Assembly: GCA_002070755.1 (NCBI GenBank)
Contig: MWDY01000029.1
Span: 1 to 7,246, forward strand
DNA: 7,246 nucleotides
Source of the DNA: Spirochaetes bacterium ADurb.Bin110
GTDB taxonomy: Bacteria > Spirochaetota > Spirochaetia > Treponematales > Rectinemataceae
Reading direction: 5' to 3'
Below are positions 6,526-7,246 of the stretch, piece after piece. The notes under the pieces were generated by a model, which saw only the letters and a list, made by a program, of their open reading frames with translations, had not been told where the DNA came from and ran no database searches. The first letter of the stretch is position 1. Each line of letters starts with the position of its first letter. A program made the translations under genes and the position numbers.

Positions 6526-7246
6526 CTACTGGCTCACCCGCTCGAGATATTCCTTGGTAAAGTAATAGTCCGGGAGCGGCTTAGTGGAAATATTGGTATA
6601 TGTAACCTGAGAGCGCTTTTCGGGCACAAGGCCATCTTGGAAAATTTGCACCGTAGGCACAAAGGAATCTCCTATCTGCACATATTGGGTATAATAGGCG
6701 GTGCGCAAGAGCTTCATAGACAGGCTATATTCCTCTACCTTAAGCACGATCTTGCGATCGGTTTCTATATACATCTTTATATAAGGGAAGGGAACTTCAT
6801 CATTGCTAGCCTTGAGTTCTCCGATTATCACCTTGTAGTTTCCAAGAGTACCCGTAGAGAGCTTCTCTACAGAATAATCAATCGAGCGCTGCCAGCGACG
6901 GAAATCGTTGTTGGTCACTGTCGTATCCTGATATGTGTCTTTGAGGGTTGTGTGAGTAAATCTTCGGCTTGTGGGGTCGTAGCGCCACATATTGTTATCT
7001 ACGCGCAGCATACCTTGCCCCTTACGAGATTCGGGCTCGAGGGTGAGCATCAAGAATGCATCATCTTTATCTCGCCTAAAGATCTGTTCCTTGGTTACAA
7101 AGGTACCCCGAGTCGGGCTCACGTTTACGGTCGTGATGGTAGCGCTCATGTCGCTGTTGTAAAAGCTTGAACGGATATCGGTCCTGCGAACGAGCATAAG
7201 AAAGTCTTTCGCCGTATATTTTGTTATATCATCAGGAAATTTATAG
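6526..7246 (-). CDS. LolA-like outer-membrane lipoprotein-sorting protein (TP-0789 type), 5' end beyond window
   Basis: This is a periplasmic LolA-fold protein of the type annotated 'outer membrane lipoprotein-sorting protein' (Pfam LolA_like, PF17131), proposed to carry a lipid or lipoprotein across the periplasm. Recognisable features, numbered from the ATG at 7197: GQGMLRVDNNMWRYDP (61-76), a strand-rich half-barrel with KASNDEVPF (128-136) and YIETDRKIVLK (142-152), and the family C-terminal signature LPDYYFTKEYLERV (208-221). The ATG at 7197 is probably internal. The frame stays open to the window edge, with 16 further sensible residues including DDITKYTAKDFL, as expected for the first helix before the LolA sheet. 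The signal peptide and true start must lie beyond 7246, so the gene is cut by the window rather than broken. It precedes the beta-barrel gene by 10 nt and is the first visible gene of the operon. The family often neighbours RND/MMPL permease genes. Confidence 0.82.
   Translation of the reverse strand, partial: YKFPDDITKYTAKDFLMLVRRTDIRSSFYNSDMSATITTVNVSPTRGTFVTKEQIFRRDKDDAFLMLTLEPESRKGQGMLRVDNNMWRYDPTSRRFTHTTLKDTYQDTTVTNNDFRRWQRSIDYSVEKLSTGTLGNYKVIIGELKASNDEVPFPYIKMYIETDRKIVLKVEEYSLSMKLLRTAYYTQYVQIGDSFVPTVQIFQDGLVPEKRSQVTYTNISTKPLPDYYFTKEYLERVSQ

Noticed and set aside
6292..7170. Long plus-strand open frame (292 codons) opposite the LolA-like and barrel genes
   Set aside because: It is antisense to two well-supported genes, has no family resemblance or good ribosome binding site, and its composition is as expected from the reverse of the coding strand.
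1..7246. CRISPR arrays, tRNA/rRNA genes, insertion sequences, phage or defence genes
   Set aside because: No direct-repeat arrays, cloverleaf-like segments, transposase motifs or terminal inverted repeats were seen; the window is almost fully occupied by six ordinary coding genes.

Overview
This window comes from a Gram-negative (diderm) bacterium with moderate GC content. It is most likely an anaerobic, carbohydrate-using spirochaete of the Treponema/Spirochaeta type. The evidence for a diderm is direct: an outer-membrane beta-barrel with a signal peptide and a terminal phenylalanine, beside a LolA-like lipoprotein-sorting protein. The spirochaete assignment is inference. It rests on the resemblance of the LolA-like protein to the treponemal TP-0789 type and on a UxaE-type epimerase and a LarA-type enzyme sitting side by side. 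There is no rRNA, tRNA, mobile element or CRISPR array, and no gap over 300 bases without a gene.

Left part (about 1-2640): two sugar-acid-type enzymes are transcribed divergently from an 89-bp spacer. On the minus strand is a complete UxaE-family (tagaturonate/fructuronate epimerase) protein. On the plus strand is a LarA-superfamily protein, the nickel-pincer-nucleotide racemases and 2-epimerases. Its catalytic residues align with LarA of Lactobacillus plantarum at matching spacing. Together they suggest hexuronate/aldonate interconversion. The LarA-like enzyme could be an aldonate 2-epimerase (GntE-like) rather than a lactate racemase.

Right part (about 2678-7246): four genes on the minus strand form a probable operon, read right to left. 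The order is a LolA-like outer-membrane lipoprotein-sorting protein (5' end beyond the window), an outer-membrane beta-barrel protein 10 nt downstream, an OmpR-family response regulator, and a HAMP sensor histidine kinase overlapping the regulator by one base. The pairing of a LolA-like protein with a beta-barrel resembles the DUF1329/DUF1302/RND-permease clusters of other bacteria. It predicts an RND/MMPL-type permease just outside the right edge. The two-component system probably senses an envelope condition and may control its own operon.

The two blocks converge at about 2640-2677, where an AT-rich inverted repeat could act as a weak terminator. Nothing here forces the claim of a wholly new system. 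The two most interesting leads are the uncharacterised LarA-type epimerase beside UxaE, and the envelope-transport/two-component operon.
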